Below the pieces are notes generated by a model. That model did not search any database. It was not told where the DNA came from and saw only the letters and a list, made by a program, of their open reading frames with translations. From contig NC_007954.1 of the NCBI RefSeq assembly GCF_000013765.1, forward strand, positions 3,658,001 through 3,722,000: a stretch of DNA of 64,000 nucleotides. The letters run 5' to 3'. Of this stretch, positions 62,563 through 64,000 are shown piece after piece (position 1 is the first letter of the stretch; each line of letters opens with the position of its first letter). The translations under genes and the position numbers were made by a program. Source of the stretch: Shewanella denitrificans OS217. GTDB taxonomy: Bacteria > Pseudomonadota > Gammaproteobacteria > Enterobacterales > Shewanellaceae.

Positions 62563-63792
62563 ATGGCGAAACACTCGCTTGACAAGGATAAAATCAAAAT
62601 CCTGCTGTTGGAAGGCGTACACCAGACAGCAATAGACGTATTGGAGCGAGCGGGTTACACCAATATTGAATATCATAAGGCGTCTCTCAGTGATGAGGCC
62701 CTAAAAGATGCCATAAAAGATGCCCATTTCGTCGGCCTACGCTCTCGCACTCAAATCACAGCATCTGTATTGCAACAAGCTGAAAAGTTAGTTGCCATTG
62801 GCTGCTTCTGCATTGGCACCAATCAGGTTGATATCGATGCCGCAGAAAAGCTGGGCATTCCTGTGTTTAATGCACCTTTTTCAAATACTCGCTCAGTAGC
62901 AGAGCTAGTACTTGGCGAAATCATTATGTTGATGCGCGGTATTCCCCAGCGCAATGCCCATGCTCACCGAGGAGGCTGGCTTAAAAGCGCTAATGGCAGC
63001 TTCGAAGTCAGGGGAAAAACACTAGGCGTCATTGGTTATGGCCATATTGGCACTCAGCTAGGTATTTTGGCTGAGACTTTGGGCATGCGAGTGGTATTTT
63101 TCGACATCGAAGATAAGCTCCCCCTAGGTAACGCCGTGCAAATTCACTCCATGGAAGCGTTACTCGCACAGGCAGATGTCGTCACCTTACATGTGCCAGA
63201 AACCCCGCAAACAAAAGACATGTTTGCTGCTGAAGAATTTGCCATGATGAAAAAGGGCGCTATCTTTATTAATGCTTCCCGTGGCACTGTAGTGGATATC
63301 GACAACCTCGCTAATGCCCTTAAGTCTGAGCACCTTGCAGGCGCGGCTATCGACGTGTTTCCCGTCGAGCCACAATCCAATGATGATGAATTTCAAAGTC
63401 CGCTACGCGGCTTAGATAATGTCATCCTCACCCCGCATATTGGTGGTAGTACCGCTGAAGCACAGGAAAACATCGGTATTGAAGTGGCTGGTAAGTTGGC
63501 TAAATATTCAGACAATGGCTCTACCTTGTCTGCGGTAAACTTCCCCGAAGTCTCCTTGCCACAACACAAGGGCACTTCGCGGTTATTACACATTCACCAC
63601 AACCGTCCAGGGGTGTTAATTAAGATTAACCAAGCGTTTTCTGAGAAAGGCATCAACATCGCGGCCCAGTATCTGCAAACAACCGCTGTCATAGGTTATG
63701 TGGTAATGGAAGTTGACTCAGATCAAGCCGAAGAGGCTCTAGTCGAACTTAAGGCAATTGACGGCACCATTCGCACTCGCGTCTTATTCTAG
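62563..63792 (+). CDS. serA: D-3-phosphoglycerate dehydrogenase
   Basis: First step of serine synthesis, oxidising 3-phosphoglycerate with NAD+. I choose ATG 62563 (MAKHSLDKDKIKILLLEG), matching E. coli SerA (410 residues) at 409 residues; the frame runs upstream to 62503. Conserved parts: IGCFCIGTNQVDIDAA near residue 82, NAPFSNTRSVAELV, the NAD motif LGVIGYGHIGTQLG near 155, catalytic Arg in INASRGTVVDI near 240, Glu in VFPVEP near 269, and His in TPHIGGSTAEAQENIG near 292. A C-terminal ACT domain (HIHHNRPGVL near 343) should bind serine for feedback inhibition. Confidence 0.95.
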   Translation: MAKHSLDKDKIKILLLEGVHQTAIDVLERAGYTNIEYHKASLSDEALKDAIKDAHFVGLRSRTQITASVLQQAEKLVAIGCFCIGTNQVDIDAAEKLGIPVFNAPFSNTRSVAELVLGEIIMLMRGIPQRNAHAHRGGWLKSANGSFEVRGKTLGVIGYGHIGTQLGILAETLGMRVVFFDIEDKLPLGNAVQIHSMEALLAQADVVTLHVPETPQTKDMFAAEEFAMMKKGAIFINASRGTVVDIDNLANALKSEHLAGAAIDVFPVEPQSNDDEFQSPLRGLDNVILTPHIGGSTAEAQENIGIEVAGKLAKYSDNGSTLSAVNFPEVSLPQHKGTSRLLHIHHNRPGVLIKINQAFSEKGINIAAQYLQTTAVIGYVVMEVDSDQAEEALVELKAIDGTIRTRVLF

Positions 63793-63835
63793 GCTTATTG
63801 TTAACAATCCGAGTTCAGCTGGTTTACATTACTGA

Positions 63836-63871
63836 AACGCCCTCATCAGTCACTGATGAGGGCGTTTTTCA
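63836..63871 (+). terminator. Terminator after serA
   Basis: A 14-base stem AACGCCCTCATCAG/CTGATGAGGGCGTT around TCA, followed by TTTTT. Confidence 0.9.
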
Positions 63872-63893
63872 TCTAACATTGCAATCCAAAAAC

Positions 63894-64000
63894 TTAATCG
63901 CAGATGGGTTCAGAACGCTGCAAGTAAGGAGATAAAATGGGCAGCATGCCCTTAAAGACTTGCAGTGGCAGCGCCGAGGTAAAACTAAAGTCATCAGACT
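63894..64000 (-). CDS. 3' end of an unidentified gene
   Basis: Only the last 34 codons lie in the window: ...SDDFSFTSALPLQVFKG and MLPILSPYLQRSEPICD, then TAA at 63894-63896. The reading is free of stops and protein-like. I recognise no family from so short a piece. It is convergent with serA. Confidence 0.5.
   Translation of the reverse strand, partial: SDDFSFTSALPLQVFKGMLPILSPYLQRSEPICD

Overview
The window looks like a chromosomal segment of a marine gammaproteobacterium close to Shewanella. The evidence is the protein content: AsnC, RluA, Fre-UbiD, PmbA/DarP, Udp, SerA, a long-form PurC, a rhombosortase-type GlyGly C-terminus and a csgBA/csgD curli locus. There is also enteric-like gene order (ubiD next to fre, pmbA divergent from darP). 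This is an inference from remembered families; no search was run. No rRNA, tRNA or CRISPR array was seen.

Layout. 1-6.9 kb: 5' part of ldhA, a MITE-like repeat, rluA, asnC and a large secreted subtilase with a GlyGly-CTERM tail. 6.9-19 kb: an orphan protein, an exported carotenoid oxygenase/DUF2141 pair divergent from a NarL-type two-component system, a hydratase-like/MazG-like pair, fre-ubiD, an exported orphan, and a solute-binding protein/diguanylate cyclase pair. 19-28 kb: purC, an iron-uptake pair (TonB receptor and PepSY membrane protein) behind a Fur-like box, a chemoreceptor, and pmbA divergent from darP. 28-39 kb: an Ig-like lipoprotein, an nfeD-SPFH-SPFH operon, a Tsx/OmpK nucleoside porin convergent with udp, an ornithine decarboxylase-type enzyme, a radical SAM/ElaA pair and a TetR gene. 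39-45 kb: a complete RND efflux operon (adaptor, pump, outer-membrane factor) facing the TetR gene across two operator-like palindromes.

45.4-53.8 kb is the accessory island. All its recognisable genes are on the minus strand. It holds a TIR-like/winged-helix protein, an unknown 235-aa protein, a membrane protein and a GNAT acetyltransferase, separated by attC-like junctions that resemble an integron cassette array with no integrase in view. Two nearly identical 1.4-kb HUH (Y1) transposase elements interrupt it. A segment joining a gene tail to an element end is repeated three times, a CoA-transferase gene is cut by an element end, and small remnants of Y1 and IS256-type transposases follow.

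53.8-64 kb returns to backbone: an exported beta-rich protein, a small membrane protein, a MenI/YdiI-like thioesterase, a second subtilase with P and PKD domains, csgB-csgA with an unusually long CsgA, a CsgD-type regulator, serA, and the 3' end of an unidentified gene.

The most interesting parts are the cassette-like island with its TIR-like effector and unknown neighbour, the roughly 500-residue curlin, and the paired periplasmic binding protein and diguanylate cyclase.
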